From Atriophallophorus winterbourni (taxonomy: Eukaryota > Platyhelminthes > Trematoda > Plagiorchiida > Microphallidae): 64,000 nt of DNA. The notes beneath the pieces were generated by a model, which was not told the origin of the DNA, ran no database searches, and worked only from the letters and a program-made list of their open reading frames with translations. The position numbers were made by a program, and so were the translations under genes. Positions 32,378 to 44,422 of this stretch are shown here, piece by piece. The stretch is from contig JACCGJ010011408.1 of assembly GCA_013407085.1 (NCBI GenBank), forward strand, positions 1-64,000. Reading direction: 5' to 3'. The stretch's first letter is position 1. Each line of letters begins with the position of its first letter.

Positions 32378-35300
32378 TTATAAAGAAGAGTTGTCCTGAT
32401 CCTTACCCAAGTCACCCACCTCATCTTGGGACCCTTCTAACAAACATACTTTCCGAATATCACGCCTGATCACGCCATCCTTTGTTCGTATGCTGACCGT
32501 TCGTACCAAACCATCATCACTCACTTCCGCTGTCTCAATAATACCAAGCGGCCACGACATTTTCGACAATTCTTCAGATACAACCAATACTACATCACCG
32601 GGAATTAAATTGCGACGTGTGTTGATCCATCGTTGTCGTTCTTGTAAGATTGGTAAATATTCTCGCTTCCATCTTTTCCAAAATACATCTGTTAAATACA
32701 AGGCCTGTTTCCAGTTCATTCTCATTCTTTCTGCAAACCCAATGTTCACTGGGACCTTGAGATTGCTGTGCTGTAGCAATAAGTCGTTTGGGCGTAGAGC
32801 AACTGCCTCAATATCACTTGAGGAGATAGGGACTAAAGGCCTGTTATTTAATATGCGCTCTACTTCAATCAATGCTGTCAACAAAGTCTCTTCCGAGGGA
32901 ATTTGTTCAATGCACATGCCAGCCAGCGCTCTTCTTGTCGATCGAATTAGACGCTCCCAAACTCCCCCTCTATGACTTGCGTATGGTGGGTTAAAATGCC
33001 ACTGTATTCCTCGAGATGAAAGGTTTTTGACGGCGACCGAATCATTGATATTCCTTATCCAAACACGAATCGATTTATTAGCACCAACAAAATTTTTTCC
33101 GTTATCAGAATATATATTCTCTGGGGCACCGCGACGGGCGATGAACCGAAACAAAGCCATTATAAATGAATCGGTTGTCAAGGAGTGTGCGACCTCAATA
33201 TGCACTGCTCGGCATTGTAAACACGTGAATAAACATCCATAACGCTTTTCTATTGATCGACCACGTTTGACATTGAACGGACCAAAGTAATCGAGACCAA
33301 TGTTAGCAAATGGGTGTCTACCGGAAATCGCTTGAACCGCAGGTAAATCTGACATTAACTGGTTTTGTTTAGTAGCGTTCAGTCTTTTACATACCAAACA
33401 CTTGCTCAATGCACGCTTTACAGAGGATAATCCGTCAATCAACCAGTACCTTTCCCGCAACATGCACAACGTATGCATAGGACCAGCATGTCCTTCAAGA
33501 ATGTGCGTATGAATAATAATCAATTCAGTAATATGATTTCTCTTCGGCAATATAATAGGATGTTTACCGGCTTCACTAAGGTTCGAATTCCGTAGCCTTC
33601 CTCCGACGTGAAGAATACCACAATCCGAGAATCGTAATTTGTGTAATGATTTCGGAATACATTTACGATTAACACAATTCTTCTGTATTCCGAAGCAATC
33701 CCCTTGTACTAGTATTACAATGTTCGACGCTGCACTACGAAGCTCACGGACGCGCAATGACCCAAGTAAAAGGGAAGAATTTCCACGATTTCCGAACATC
33801 GTTTTTATATATTCTATAAAACGAAGCAACCAGGCTATCGAGCGCACTAACTTCATCCAGCTGGAGAATCTCTGCAGCATATGTAGTAATTTATTTTCTG
33901 AAGTCGATGCTGATAAATTACACGTCGTACGTTTAACCTCAACGTTCTCCACAGGAACATCATACATTATGGTTGCTGGCCATTTCGCCGGTTTCTCGTG
34001 TAAAAAGTCTGGACCGTTCAACCAAAATTCTCGTTTTACCATATCCGTTACGCCACGTGATGTCATGTCAGCCGGATTAAGTTCTGTTCGCACGTGTCGC
34101 CATTGGGTCGTTATTGTATGTTCATGGATCATTGTTAACCTATTGGCTACAAATGTTGCGAAACGAGATGACTCATCACGTATATAATACAGGACCGTCA
34201 TTGAGTCTGTCCAAAAGTTTACATCCTTGATGTGATTTCCAAACGTTCGTTTCAATAGCAAATATATTCGTACTGCAAGCACAGCAGCTTGTAATTCAAG
34301 TCTCGGAATAGAAACCGTTTTTAAAGGATTGACTCTTGACTTCGAAAATAAAAGACGTGCAGGTGAAACGAATCCTTTATCAAAGGTATGACCATATGCC
34401 ACTGCTCCGTGACCAATTTCAGATGCATCGCAAAATATATGTAAATATATTTGCGTATCAAGCTGGTTATGCCCACCAATGCAACGAGGTACTCGAAGCT
34501 CCTTGGCAGAGCGTAAGGATGATATCCATCTATCGAATAGCAACACAATATCATCAGGAATCCTTTCATCCCATCCCAACTTTCTCCTGCAAATGCATTG
34601 TAATAAATGCTTTCCGGGCAGAATCCATGGACTCATTAACCCAAGAGGATCGTACAGACTGCTGACCATGGACAGTATTCCTCTTCTCGTCAATTCTCGA
34701 TCAGGCATATTGAACTCCAGTGTAAATTCATCATAAGATGCGTTCCATATCACTCCCAACATTCTTTCGATACACGGTTTGTCCTCCCCTATCACCCGCA
34801 CCTGAGGAGCCAGTTCATGTATCGGCATAGACTCAAGCAACAATTGGTCGTTTGATAGCCATTTCGTCAATTTGAACCCACCAAGTTCCAATAACTCACT
34901 GAGCTGCCGTATCACTGTTATTGCTTCTTCTCGAGATGGCACCGAAATCAAGCAGTCGTCCACATAGAAGTTAGTAAGTACATATTTACTGATGCTGTCT
35001 TCAAACTTATGTCCAAACTGTTCTACCGTTCTGCGTAACGCATAAGTTGCACAAAATGGTGATGAAGTGGCCCCAAATGGATGCACTGTCATCCGGTACG
35101 CTTTAATGTGCGATGTCATGTCGTTATTCGACCACCAAAGCAGTCTTAATGCGTCTCGGTCCGCCTGTGGCACACCCACTTGCAGAAACATTTCTTTAAT
35201 GTCAGCCGCGAACGCATACTTGTGTAACCGGAAACGTAGAAGGACCTCAACCAAGTTCGTTGTCAGGTTCGGACCCTGTAACAACATGTCGTTCAAGCAG

Positions 35301-37429
35301 ACGTTGTTATACTTTGCAGCACAATCAAACACAATTCTACACTTCTCCGGTTTGCGTGGATTCAGTACCGGGTGATGTGGCAAGTACCAAACACGTGTCG
35401 GACGCTCAATAGTAGCCGGAATATCCTCGATGTGTCCGGATTCGACGTGATGTCGCAATACTTCAACATATCGTAAATACAACTGTCCATCTCTTTCAAA
35501 ACGACGTTTTAACATGCTAAGCCTCTTTAAGGCTAACTGATAATTATCATCCAATTGAATATCAGGTTTCTTCCATGGAAGAGGTACCTGAAAATGTCCG
35601 TCAACTAATAAGGATTTTTCAACTATACGTAACGCAGATCCATCATTACGCGAGAGAGTCGTATCCTCCACACAAAGATCGGCGAACTCTCCGTCATACA
35701 ACTTGGTGAGTTTGTCGAGCACATCTTGTGTTTGTGCGGTGAGAACACTTACATGATTAACAACTCTCGAACGATCAGTTGGTCCTTGTAGCACCCATCC
35801 AAGTAACGTCTTGGTAGCGAATGGCTGCTTTCGACCACTTAAACGTTGTTCCAGCACCCAATGCGCTTCCGGTACGTTACAGCCAATTAGCAAGGTTATT
35901 TCTCTCCCCACATTCTCTGAAAACTTCAGATCTCTCAAATGTGCATACCTCGCGCTGATCATATTTGGGGAATTCAGCACTGCTTCAGGTAACTTGGAAA
36001 CCGTGTAAGCTTCGGCTACATGAATTATTTCATCCCCGTCTACCGAATGCACATCGAAACTTAACAACGAGCTTTTCAAGTTTCGATGTAGACCAAGTGT
36101 TGTAATCGACACATCAACTGGCGCACTAGGCATACAAAATTTCTCAACAAAACTCTGCGAGATCAAAGTTGTATCAGAGCCATTATCAAGTAAAGCCACG
36201 ACTGGAACAAGTCCAACTGGCGTGTCAATGTTCACTGTCAGGTAGCCTAAGCTTACTGCTGTACTGAGAGCAGTAACACTGCAGTTTATACTTTTCAGTT
36301 GCTCATTAGGACGATCATAATGCAGCGAAGAATGGTGTCGTCTACTACAACCTTCAACGGAACAAGTCTTCGTAACCTTGCAATCGAATGCCCTGTGAGA
36401 CCGGCATAAGCAAACGTAACATATTCCATGCTGCTTAGCCATACTCCATCTGGCTTTTACGTCAGCCTCCTGATAAACAGGACAATCTTCTATCTTATGA
36501 GGTCCTCTACATTGAAAGCATTCAACCAGCATTGGCCTCGGTTCCCTTGTAGTCATTAACACCCTCCTTCCTTCTGGCATTCTTGGTTTATCCGATGGCC
36601 TTGAAGAGACAGATTTTCTATCTATTAGCATGCCAAATCTGCTCCTGGCAATTCTTGCTCTCCGAGATACGAACTCGGTCAGACTGGCAAAATCAACTTC
36701 TGACCCGTCAGCAAGCATTGTATCCGCTGCGTCAGCCCACTGCTGTTGTAACGCAACAGGGAAGCATTTCACTAATCCTTCCAAAGTTGTGACTGAATTC
36801 AAATCAGCGTCACACTTCATTTGCTTCAATGTGATTTGGCAATTTTCCATTTTTATGGCCAAATCAGACAAACCATCGACTTTGTTGGAAAGTCTTCTAG
36901 CTTCATCAAGCAACTCCTCTAATGTTGACCTGGCAATTACATGTGGTAGTCCAAACAAATCTTTCAAAATCTTCTTTGCCCGCGTATAACCCTCAGTGGG
37001 TTGTAGCATGACACATGCATCAATTGCTTTTCGAGCCTTGCCCCGACAATAATGCATCAAATACAACAGTCGCTGGCCTGGATCCATAAGCCTCGACTCA
37101 ACGTAACTTTCAAACTGTTTCAGGAACTTCCAATAGTCTATCGGATTACCGTCGAAGTAGGATAATTCTACTTTAGGCAATCCTATACTCATGTTCATCG
37201 CTGGTTGCAAATAGCTTACCGCAGAGTCGAACCCTTCAGTTTTGCTACTTGTAGCGGCGATCAAGTTTACTTCTTCAGCGACTCCTCTTCGTTCCTTTGT
37301 CAAGCGCTCTATCGTTGATCTAGCAGCATCTAAATCGCGCTTTAATTGTACCACTTGTTGAGAACTCGCACTGCTATCTCTATCATCATCGTTTTCCTTA
37401 GAAGCTACCTTAGAAGATATCTTAGGCAT
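32378..37429 (-). CDS. BEL/Pao gag-pol polyprotein (intact)
   Basis: The frame opens at 37450; I choose the second ATG (37429, MPKISSKVAS) because the BEL-2 gag starts at the same point. Positions below count from 37450. Residues ~30-60 are coiled-coil-like. A gag core with YFDGNPIDYWKFLKQF lies near 98-113. Zinc knuckles are CFQCRGPHKIEDC (311-323) and CYVCLCRSHRAFDC (344-357). The aspartic protease is LLDNGSDTTLI (420-430). RT catalytic YVDD is at 829-832. RNase H has FCDASEIGHGA (1006-1016) and TDSM (1091). Integrase has an HHCC-like N-terminus (C1351, C1354) and catalytic D1387, D1449 and E1499, then a DUF5641-like C-terminus (~1585-1670). The protein makes virus-like particles, copies the RNA and integrates the cDNA. 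No missing catalytic residue was seen. Confidence 0.92.
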   Translation of the reverse strand: MPKISSKVASKENDDDRDSSASSQQVVQLKRDLDAARSTIERLTKERRGVAEEVNLIAATSSKTEGFDSAVSYLQPAMNMSIGLPKVELSYFDGNPIDYWKFLKQFESYVESRLMDPGQRLLYLMHYCRGKARKAIDACVMLQPTEGYTRAKKILKDLFGLPHVIARSTLEELLDEARRLSNKVDGLSDLAIKMENCQITLKQMKCDADLNSVTTLEGLVKCFPVALQQQWADAADTMLADGSEVDFASLTEFVSRRARIARSRFGMLIDRKSVSSRPSDKPRMPEGRRVLMTTREPRPMLVECFQCRGPHKIEDCPVYQEADVKARWSMAKQHGICYVCLCRSHRAFDCKVTKTCSVEGCSRRHHSSLHYDRPNEQLKSINCSVTALSTAVSLGYLTVNIDTPVGLVPVVALLDNGSDTTLISQSFVEKFCMPSAPVDVSITTLGLHRNLKSSLLSFDVHSVDGDEIIHVAEAYTVSKLPEAVLNSPNMISARYAHLRDLKFSENVGREITLLIGCNVPEAHWVLEQRLSGRKQPFATKTLLGWVLQGPTDRSRVVNHVSVLTAQTQDVLDKLTKLYDGEFADLCVEDTTLSRNDGSALRIVEKSLLVDGHFQVPLPWKKPDIQLDDNYQLALKRLSMLKRRFERDGQLYLRYVEVLRHHVESGHIEDIPATIERPTRVWYLPHHPVLNPRKPEKCRIVFDCAAKYNNVCLNDMLLQGPNLTTNLVEVLLRFRLHKYAFAADIKEMFLQVGVPQADRDALRLLWWSNNDMTSHIKAYRMTVHPFGATSSPFCATYALRRTVEQFGHKFEDSISKYVLTNFYVDDCLISVPSREEAITVIRQLSELLELGGFKLTKWLSNDQLLLESMPIHELAPQVRVIGEDKPCIERMLGVIWNASYDEFTLEFNMPDRELTRRGILSMVSSLYDPLGLMSPWILPGKHLLQCICRRKLGWDERIPDDIVLLFDRWISSLRSAKELRVPRCIGGHNQLDTQIYLHIFCDASEIGHGAVAYGHTFDKGFVSPARLLFSKSRVNPLKTVSIPRLELQAAVLAVRIYLLLKRTFGNHIKDVNFWTDSMTVLYYIRDESSRFATFVANRLTMIHEHTITTQWRHVRTELNPADMTSRGVTDMVKREFWLNGPDFLHEKPAKWPATIMYDVPVENVEVKRTTCNLSASTSENKLLHMLQRFSSWMKLVRSIAWLLRFIEYIKTMFGNRGNSSLLLGSLRVRELRSAASNIVILVQGDCFGIQKNCVNRKCIPKSLHKLRFSDCGILHVGGRLRNSNLSEAGKHPIILPKRNHITELIIIHTHILEGHAGPMHTLCMLRERYWLIDGLSSVKRALSKCLVCKRLNATKQNQLMSDLPAVQAISGRHPFANIGLDYFGPFNVKRGRSIEKRYGCLFTCLQCRAVHIEVAHSLTTDSFIMALFRFIARRGAPENIYSDNGKNFVGANKSIRVWIRNINDSVAVKNLSSRGIQWHFNPPYASHRGGVWERLIRSTRRALAGMCIEQIPSEETLLTALIEVERILNNRPLVPISSSDIEAVALRPNDLLLQHSNLKVPVNIGFAERMRMNWKQALYLTDVFWKRWKREYLPILQERQRWINTRRNLIPGDVVLVVSEELSKMSWPLGIIETAEVSDDGLVRTVSIRTKDGVIRRDIRKVCLLEGSQDEVGDLGKDQDNSSL

Positions 37430-37760
37430 ACTAGATGAAATATACAACAATGTTCCAAAACGACAAAAAATAAATAAAAAGGGGACGTCACCAAAGTTGT
37501 GAACAGGGATTGACTGTCAAATGTTCAATGTCACGACGATCGGGGAGTTCTTCGCCAATTTTGCTCAATATAGCTTCAATTGAACGAACCAAAATGCGTA
37601 TTTTCTCCGGTTGAGACAAATACTGTACCAGTCAGAAGACAAGTTGTGATGCGAATCCAATTGAAACGATCCAACTTGAGCACAGAAACCGAATTGATGC
37701 AATTCACGAATTGAGTACTTCTCGCCAAGTTCGAGAAGAATCAAATTCCAAATTAAGTAC
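37430..37760 (-). promoter_or_regulatory. BEL-1 leader with conserved hairpin
   Basis: Lies between the 5' LTR and the gag start. It contains, 23 bases inside the LTR, CTTCTCG-AACTTGG-CGAGAAG on the minus strand (37738-37718), identical to the hairpin in the BEL-2 leader. One copy of the GTCTCAA-GGAGAAAATAC block that is repeated in BEL-2 lies near 37600-37625, and the GGTGACGTCCC end is also shared. Primer-binding and packaging functions are likely in this interval. I could not assign the primer tRNA. Confidence 0.6.
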
Positions 37761-38334
37761 TGTATTGTCTGTGACGTGAGTTACGCGTAGTCCACCCGTT
37801 TCTTATTTCGATAAATTCAAAACAACGATTGGGATATTCTACGGTACTGTAATTAACAACAATTACAACAAAAATAACTATACAAACCTTAATTGTATAG
37901 GAACGTCACAGCAACAATGGAGCCAAATACTCCAGAATCAAATTCAATTCAAACAAAAGACGACCTGATATAAAAATAAGAAGAATCGATTTACCAAAAT
38001 GTCGTCCAAACTTTCTGTGACAATCAAAAATGACACTCAAAATAGCGTCCAAATTCAAGCAAAATACTGAAGCCCAAAATGGCAACCAAATTCCGCAACA
38101 ATGACCGACAATGGCAGAAACAATAAATTAAAACAAACAATTGACCGAAGTCGTATAAAGAAAAGATTTACAATAACAGAAAAGATTACAAAAAGAAAAG
38201 TTTTATATCAAAATACTGTGGAAAATTAAAAACAAGCAAAATCTATTTCACAAAATTCAGGTTTTGTAACTAGGTTCAAAATAAAAGAAATGTTAAAGGG
38301 AAAGGAAGAATTTCAAACTACTTTGAACCTTACA
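37761..38334 (-). repeat. BEL-1 5' LTR
   Basis: 574 bases. Compared with the other LTR it lacks one G near 38220 and has G instead of T near 37979. It contains the element's promoter by position; no clear TATA box was identified. Confidence 0.9.
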
Positions 38335-38618
38335 ATAACTTTTATATAATCTTACAGCGCAGTATGAGTGGTGGGAAAATGTAATATATGGAAAAATTAT
38401 TGAAGAATATAATTTTGATAGAAGTTTTGAGGAAGCATCTTAAAATCTACGATGATCGATAGGAACAAATATATGTATAACGTATTCTAATTGATGGTAA
38501 ATTAGCAGTGATTTCCACGATATGGCTTTCTGTACAGCAAAGGACAAAATAACATTTTAAGTAAAATTTATGTTTATAATCAATAACGTTTTAATACAAC
38601 TCAGATTATTAGTTGTAT
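38335..38618. other. BEL-1 flank, unassigned
   Basis: Begins with the right ATAAC duplication (38335-38339). AT-rich without coding signal. Confidence 0.35.
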
Positions 38619-38700
38619 TGTTGTGCTCACATCCCTATCCCTTACACATCACTATCGGTTTCCAGTTGTTTGCCGTCATTAGGTAGAGAGAGTAAGATTT
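38619..38700 (-). ncRNA. Degenerate hammerhead-repeat copy
   Basis: The reverse complement has CTTAC and GTAAG forming the outer part of helix I, then CTAC, a mutated core CTAATGA (expected CTGANGA), GGCAAACAAC, GAAAC and CGATA. Layout and spacing are those of 10262-10312 but the G5 and cleavage-site changes should prevent catalysis. Confidence 0.55.
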
Positions 38701-41700
38701 GTTTCCGTGAGCCTTGAAACAGTGATAAAGTGATAAACAATGTTATACTTGTATGTCACTGCTATATAGTGTTCTTACAAAAACCACGAGATCAATTGAC
38801 CTTGACGAAATTCACGTTGCGCGGTGGACAAAATGATAGGGTATTTGTTTACATGTCTCGGCAATGATTAACCGATCGGTACCAAAGATTTCCATCGCAT
38901 ATTCTTATTAAGCTGCGAATTAAAATTCATATTGTATTTGGAAAATATAGGGATAAACGTAGCTTGTAATTTAACAGCTATCTCCCACTCTGAGGATCCC
39001 TTCACATTCGATTACTTTTTATCTTTTAATTAAACAGTCTGATACAATTTGATGATCGCTATGATAGCGAATCGCAAGTTCGAATTTTAGGTACTGGCTA
39101 CATTTTGCTAAGATCTTTATAATTCCTTATTCTTATGTTTAGAAAATAATATAATACTCAATCGAAATCTCCATGCTATCTTATGATATAGGCAACGCGA
39201 TATTTATATTGTTACGATTATGATGAATTATATTTTCGTAACTGATAGATCCTAAAAGATATATGTTTATATTCACTTTCAATTGCCAGCCAAATTTTGT
39301 CGTAACACGAAAGAATTATAATCTGAAATCCGAATTATTCATTAATCAGATGAAAAACGCGATTGATTGGAGCCGGAATCAAGAAGATACTTACCGGTAT
39401 CCAACGTAAAACCGATGGACCTATATCTGTTAATTCACGCATATCAGATTATTGATGATGGACGGAGCTAATCATACGCAACAGAAACTTGAAACGAGTT
39501 TGCTACGGAGTACAGCGCACGAGCTGTCGGGTGGATTGCAGACAAACATTGATGTGTTATAAAATTATCATGTTGAAGCACTGTAAATCTGCAAGTAATT
39601 TAAAAGAAAATTACACACTTACTAGCTTTTTATGCATTCACACAGTTATTACATCGAAATTTGACGAGAAGAATAAAACTCCGTGAGTAGTATTACTAGG
39701 GTAACGGTTGCGTTACAGAATCTTCCATTGGCTGGGTCGGAAGTCCTAAATAAGTGTGATACAGGCAGCATACAAAGTAGATTACAATCGCAGATAAAAG
39801 CTATCTTCAAAATCACGACTTTTTAATTGTTAATACGATCCATTGTGTATAAACGAACAAATATGGCTATTTCTTTAGCACAAGGATCGGTACGATGAAA
39901 ATGTATGTTTCATTCTTGAATCAGATTGAGTGGAACGGATGTTCGTCTTAGGCAGATAATAAGCTAAACTTAAAATTAGGATCTTCCATCGAGCCTCACA
40001 ATGAACCAAAAATTTCCTGCCCTGGGACATTTGATTCCAGTCCATGTGTTGAGAATACACATAACATTGACGCTGCGCAGTGTGTACGTGAATAAGTGGT
40101 GTTTGCTAAAGCTGACTTCAAGTCAGAAGACCATTGTTTCGCTGTGGTTATACGAAGAATCCCATAGATTCTTATCGGAAAACAGCAGAGATTTACAGGT
40201 CTGAGTACATCTGCGATAGAGAATAAACTCATTACCACTTCTGAACTATTGCTTTTACGTTTAGGGCGCACAAAATAAAAACATGTCATCCAATCAGATA
40301 TTGATTTTACGAGCATGATCGATCTTTTTTAAAAAGCATACAAAAAAATTTAAACGCTGGTCAGTTTTACTTTAAACTCCATCCTTTATGAAGTTTCCTA
40401 TGCGACTGAAAATAAGCAACGGTCTGCAAAAATAACATGTTGCTCGGGAATGGTACTTTTTAGCTTGTCTATTCTAATACTATTTTGTGTGTTTCATTCT
40501 ATTAACAACACTCAAGTTTTTGTTTCACGGATGCTGTCCGAAGGTTACATCATATATTTTGAATTTACCGTGCTTCGTCTTCTCCATGAGTGGCGTGAAT
40601 TTTAAACGTGTGGATAATATACATTGCTATCTCATTTTTCGGCCCTTCCATCGCTTTTATTCCGGTAGCGGTCAACAGCCCTTAAATTCATGTATTATAG
40701 ACAAGAGCGGACATTCATTTTTGTCTGATGAGCTGCATCTATCAATATTATTTTAGTGTAATTTATACTTACTAACCTTTCCCAAAGCAATTAAAAGCAA
40801 CAGCGCGAGAATTTGATGGTTTTCCTATACAAAATTAGTGCAGTTCTAATACTTTATTGCGAATATTAGAAAATAGACTTTGCTCATGACTGACATCAAA
40901 CCGTTGTAATGCATCGAAAACAAGTTTAATATATCTTGGCAGTCGAACGCAGCGAATTCTTCAAGCTGAAATTATATTTAATCGTCTTTTGCTTACACAT
41001 AACAATTCGGAATGAGAAAATTCTAGTTTTAGTGTTCAACCCGGAGAATTATGCGACACTTTATTGAGCAGCCTTATACATTCATGTGCAAAATGAACTT
41101 GTGCAGTGCAGAGTTAATTAGAAAAACCTTCGAGGTGTATTTGTGCTTAACTAGTTTTTAATCACAATCCGGTATGATTCATATTGACATTAATCATTGA
41201 AATTTCGAAAATTAAGTCAGCACCATTTGGATGTGCTTATTCCGAATATTTACCGTTCTTAATACTAGATTAAAAACTAGCGGCAGTTGTGTCCATCAAA
41301 TTCAGGTCTTTAGAAAGACACACGAATCAGCGGTAATTAAACCTCAATGACACAACTGGCGTCTGAATAAAAAAACATGCTTTATTTAACTATAAAGCTT
41401 TGACTCAACTAAATTCCTGAGCAGCATTGATGTGGATAAAGTTAGGCTAGATTAAGAAATGATTGGGTGTATACCACCTAAACTTAAAGTAATGTTACGA
41501 AAATGTATATACCACACGCTTTAGAAAAATTAACAATCTCCGACATAGACCATCTTTAGCTAATACAGTATTAGATATTTATATTAAGAGATTTCTTTTA
41601 TGATTCACATATATCAATGTCCTCTAAATGGTAGTTAGACCATTCAATCTTTATTTCTGTTCATTGCGAACAAATATGCAGCTTGTTTCATATTCGGTCG

Positions 41701-43265
41701 ATAGTTTAAATAAGCTCCGCTCTAATAGCACATCTAGACATTTCATTATTAGAGTGACTAGATCCTTAATTACGGCTTCTAAATTCAGCTTAATTACGGC
41801 TTCTAAATTCAGCAGATTACTCTGATAACTGGTGTATTCTGATATATGGTGCATCGAATTATACGTGATTTTTGCGAACAATGAAGCTGATACAACTTGA
41901 TTGTAAGCACAAACTGCGTTAAACTTGAACCAACATTCGCATGCTAAGAACTGGATAACTTGAAGAAAGTAAGAGTATATACCAAAATGTCTGGATGAAA
42001 GTCACTGGGTCGTTCTACTTTCTAAAGAATTCACAGCAGTTTAGCTTATTCGAGACGACATCCGTTCGCAAAGATGTATACATATCTGTATTATGTGAAT
42101 CTGGAACTAGTGTTCGCCATTAGCCAGGCGCAAATTCATTAAATCTTGGTTTCGATTTCAATGAAGCTTATTTTAATTGAAAACCTGCGCGCGTATTTCA
42201 CGCCAAATTATGCTATTCTGTTTTTAGAAAGAATGTAAAACTTCGTTTAATTGCGTAAAAGCATTTGTTCTTCGTTGAAAACTAAATGTTGTTGTGAAGC
42301 ATTTTCGTGTAAATTTAAATCTGCATTGATTACCCTATTTCTGTTGTTTAGTACGTTCTAGCAATAATCCATAAGCACGTACGTAATAGGGGATGTTGCC
42401 TTGCATGTTCAACATAAAAAAGCAGAATATTAGCGATTTAAAAACTGGAATTGCGGGAAATATAATCAGTCGCGTATGACTTTTTGATGTATGTAATATT
42501 AGAAATATATAAATCAAATCACAAGGATATGTTGGTGCTAGTTTCTGAATAGACAGGTGTTGCACCAAGATCATTTTTATACCATAGATCCCTGAATTCA
42601 CGAAAGCCTAATATGTTCAACGCATGTTTTCTCCCCGGATGTTCCACCTATCATACGATAGCCAAATCATTTTTTTCTCATATTTGGAACCATCTTTTGT
42701 CTGCATGCAAACGTCAAACTGGATGTAAATATTCATCGTTTCTGTCACCATGATGTGTCTCACTCAAATGTTTCTCAAAATCTCTACGAGTTTGAATCAC
42801 GGAGATGTGGATGAGAATTCGTCACTTAAATGCATTGTAAACGGTTATATGGGACCACCTCATACTACACAACGTGGATGGAAGTTAGTGAGCAATGCAA
42901 ACTTCGTCAAACGTCCGCTTCTAATCTTAATTTGGGGTTATCAGCATTCATGAATTACAAACTTGAACATGGAACTGTAAATGGGTACTGCCTCGGCATC
43001 GCATAGGTCTTTCAATGTATTCCACTTTACTTTACAAATAGAAAAGAAGTCATTTTTCAAAAACATTGATTTGAATTATTTTATAACATTCTACAAGATA
43101 CTGATCACAAGCATTCGGTATCACAAATACAAATGACAGGGAAATGATTCAGCTTTGTGTATCTCGTTAAGTAAGATATTCCATCAGAAGATCATGCAAA
43201 GTAATCAGCTACAATTTGGGGTAAATGAGAATGACATGGGATTGCATTCACGTCAGTACGTCTAC
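38701..43265. other. Intergenic or downstream host sequence, no gene recognised
   Basis: 4.6 kb of AT-rich sequence. Open frames (for example 39996-40316 minus, 40487-40756 plus) are short and carry no known motif. A 24-base unit ending ACGGCTTCTAAATTCAG is tandemly duplicated at about 41766-41815. Part of it may be the 3'UTR or downstream region of the CFAP97-like gene. Confidence 0.35.
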
Positions 43266-43748
43266 TCATCCATAAGATGGCGAAGGTGGGGGTGGTAGAG
43301 AAGGATTGATTTCCCGGGAGCAATTAGGAGCGTGCATTGTTGTGGAACTGTTATTAGAATCAGCATGTCTTGCGTTGTGACAATGTTTCAAATTGCTATC
43401 GTTATTTACAATCTTTAACAAATTGTGTTCCCGATCACTTGGATATTGATCCCCTTGACGTGTTTCTCTGGGTTGTTTCGTATTATTACTTCTTTTCTGT
43501 GTGTTTTCGAGGATTGGTTTACCTTTATTGTCGAGTACTTTGTTCGAAGTTCTCGATGTGTTTGACCTGGCGGAATTAATCGAACGCTTGCTGGTACTAA
43601 GGCGACTGGCCCCACATGCAGCTGTTTCTGGTCGTCTAGTTTTGGAGCCGTAATTCGGAGGCAGGAAATATCTTTTGTAATCTCGTAGCTGCTCCTGGCG
43701 TGTCATACCTGGAGATGGCCGAATACTTTCAAGTCGCTTCGCAATAGC
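43266..43748 (-). CDS. CFAP97: CFAP97-domain protein, last coding exon
   Basis: A minus-strand exon of 160 codons plus stop, opened by a good acceptor (pyrimidine-rich ...CCCACCAG just above 43748). It starts AIAKRLESIRPSPGMTRQEQ and LRDYKRYFLPPNYG. Joined in phase 0 to the exon ending at 49408 this restores the CFAP97 (KIAA1430/hemingway) signature LNRxxEQxRIxxEN-xAxxKRLExxxPxxGMxRxEQLxDY. The rest is S/T/R/N-rich and low-complexity (SKRSINSARSNTSRTSNK), as in the family's C-termini, ending in a proline run (LPPPPSPSYG). CFAP97 proteins are needed for building sperm tails and motile cilia. Family assignment is by recalled motif pattern; whether it is CFAP97 itself or a paralogue is open. Confidence 0.78.
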   Translation of the reverse strand, partial: AIAKRLESIRPSPGMTRQEQLRDYKRYFLPPNYGSKTRRPETAACGASRLSTSKRSINSARSNTSRTSNKVLDNKGKPILENTQKRSNNTKQPRETRQGDQYPSDREHNLLKIVNNDSNLKHCHNARHADSNNSSTTMHAPNCSREINPSLPPPPSPSYG

Positions 43749-44422
43749 CTGGTGGGATTAGACAACACAAACATCAGGTTTCGAAACCGTACTACAATTT
43801 TATTAATGCAAAAGTTCTCATATACTCAAACTAGCAAACAAACAAGTTGGTCCATTCGCTATTGAGATATTCGTACTCGGTCTTAAATACGCTATAAAGG
43901 ATTTCAAGTGGTTTTCAGTATCTCGTAAAATTTCGATTTGCTTGCATGCCCAACAGAAATAATATGCTATCGCTTCACATTTAATCGAATCACACATTGC
44001 AGAAAATGAAATAATATTGAAATTGATCGGAATATGTTTGGGACCGATCGCGTTTTCATAATGGAAAGAAATTTGTGTGCAATCAGTTAGAGGAGTTTTC
44101 GGCATCGTTTCAATTTTGACTCAGAAGCTTCGTCAGACCAAGGGTGATAGTCAGGACAAGGTAAATGACTAAGTAGTAGTCAACCCACCGCCACTTATTT
44201 GATCTTACCGCTAAACAGCCTATCGTAAGTCTACGGTGTGCCACGTCTCGTAGACACGACCAGGATCACTGGTCGATTTGCCTACTACGGTGTGCATGCA
44301 CATCAATCCAACATACATGAACACGGTCAAGGTCAGTTGACACTGTGGTCTACATGCGTGAATGTATATAACTAATGGGTTTAGGGCTGAACGATTTTTA
44401 AAGAAAAAGAAAAAAATAATAA

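Larger units (their letters stand above)
31610..38334 (-). mobile_element. BEL-1: complete, recently inserted BEL/Pao retrotransposon
   Basis: 6725 bases on the minus strand, flanked by ATAAC duplications. Two LTRs of 575 and 574 bases differ by one substitution and one indel in my reading. Between them lie a ~330-base leader, one gag-pol frame of about 1,680 codons and a polypurine tract (GGTGGGAGG, 32193-32185). There is no stop or frameshift in the coding region. All features of an element capable of movement are present, and the LTR identity implies a very recent insertion. Confidence 0.92.

Noticed and set aside
32490..37000. Plus-strand open frames of up to 182 codons within BEL-1
   Set aside because: They lie antisense to the intact gag-pol frame and have no motif of their own.
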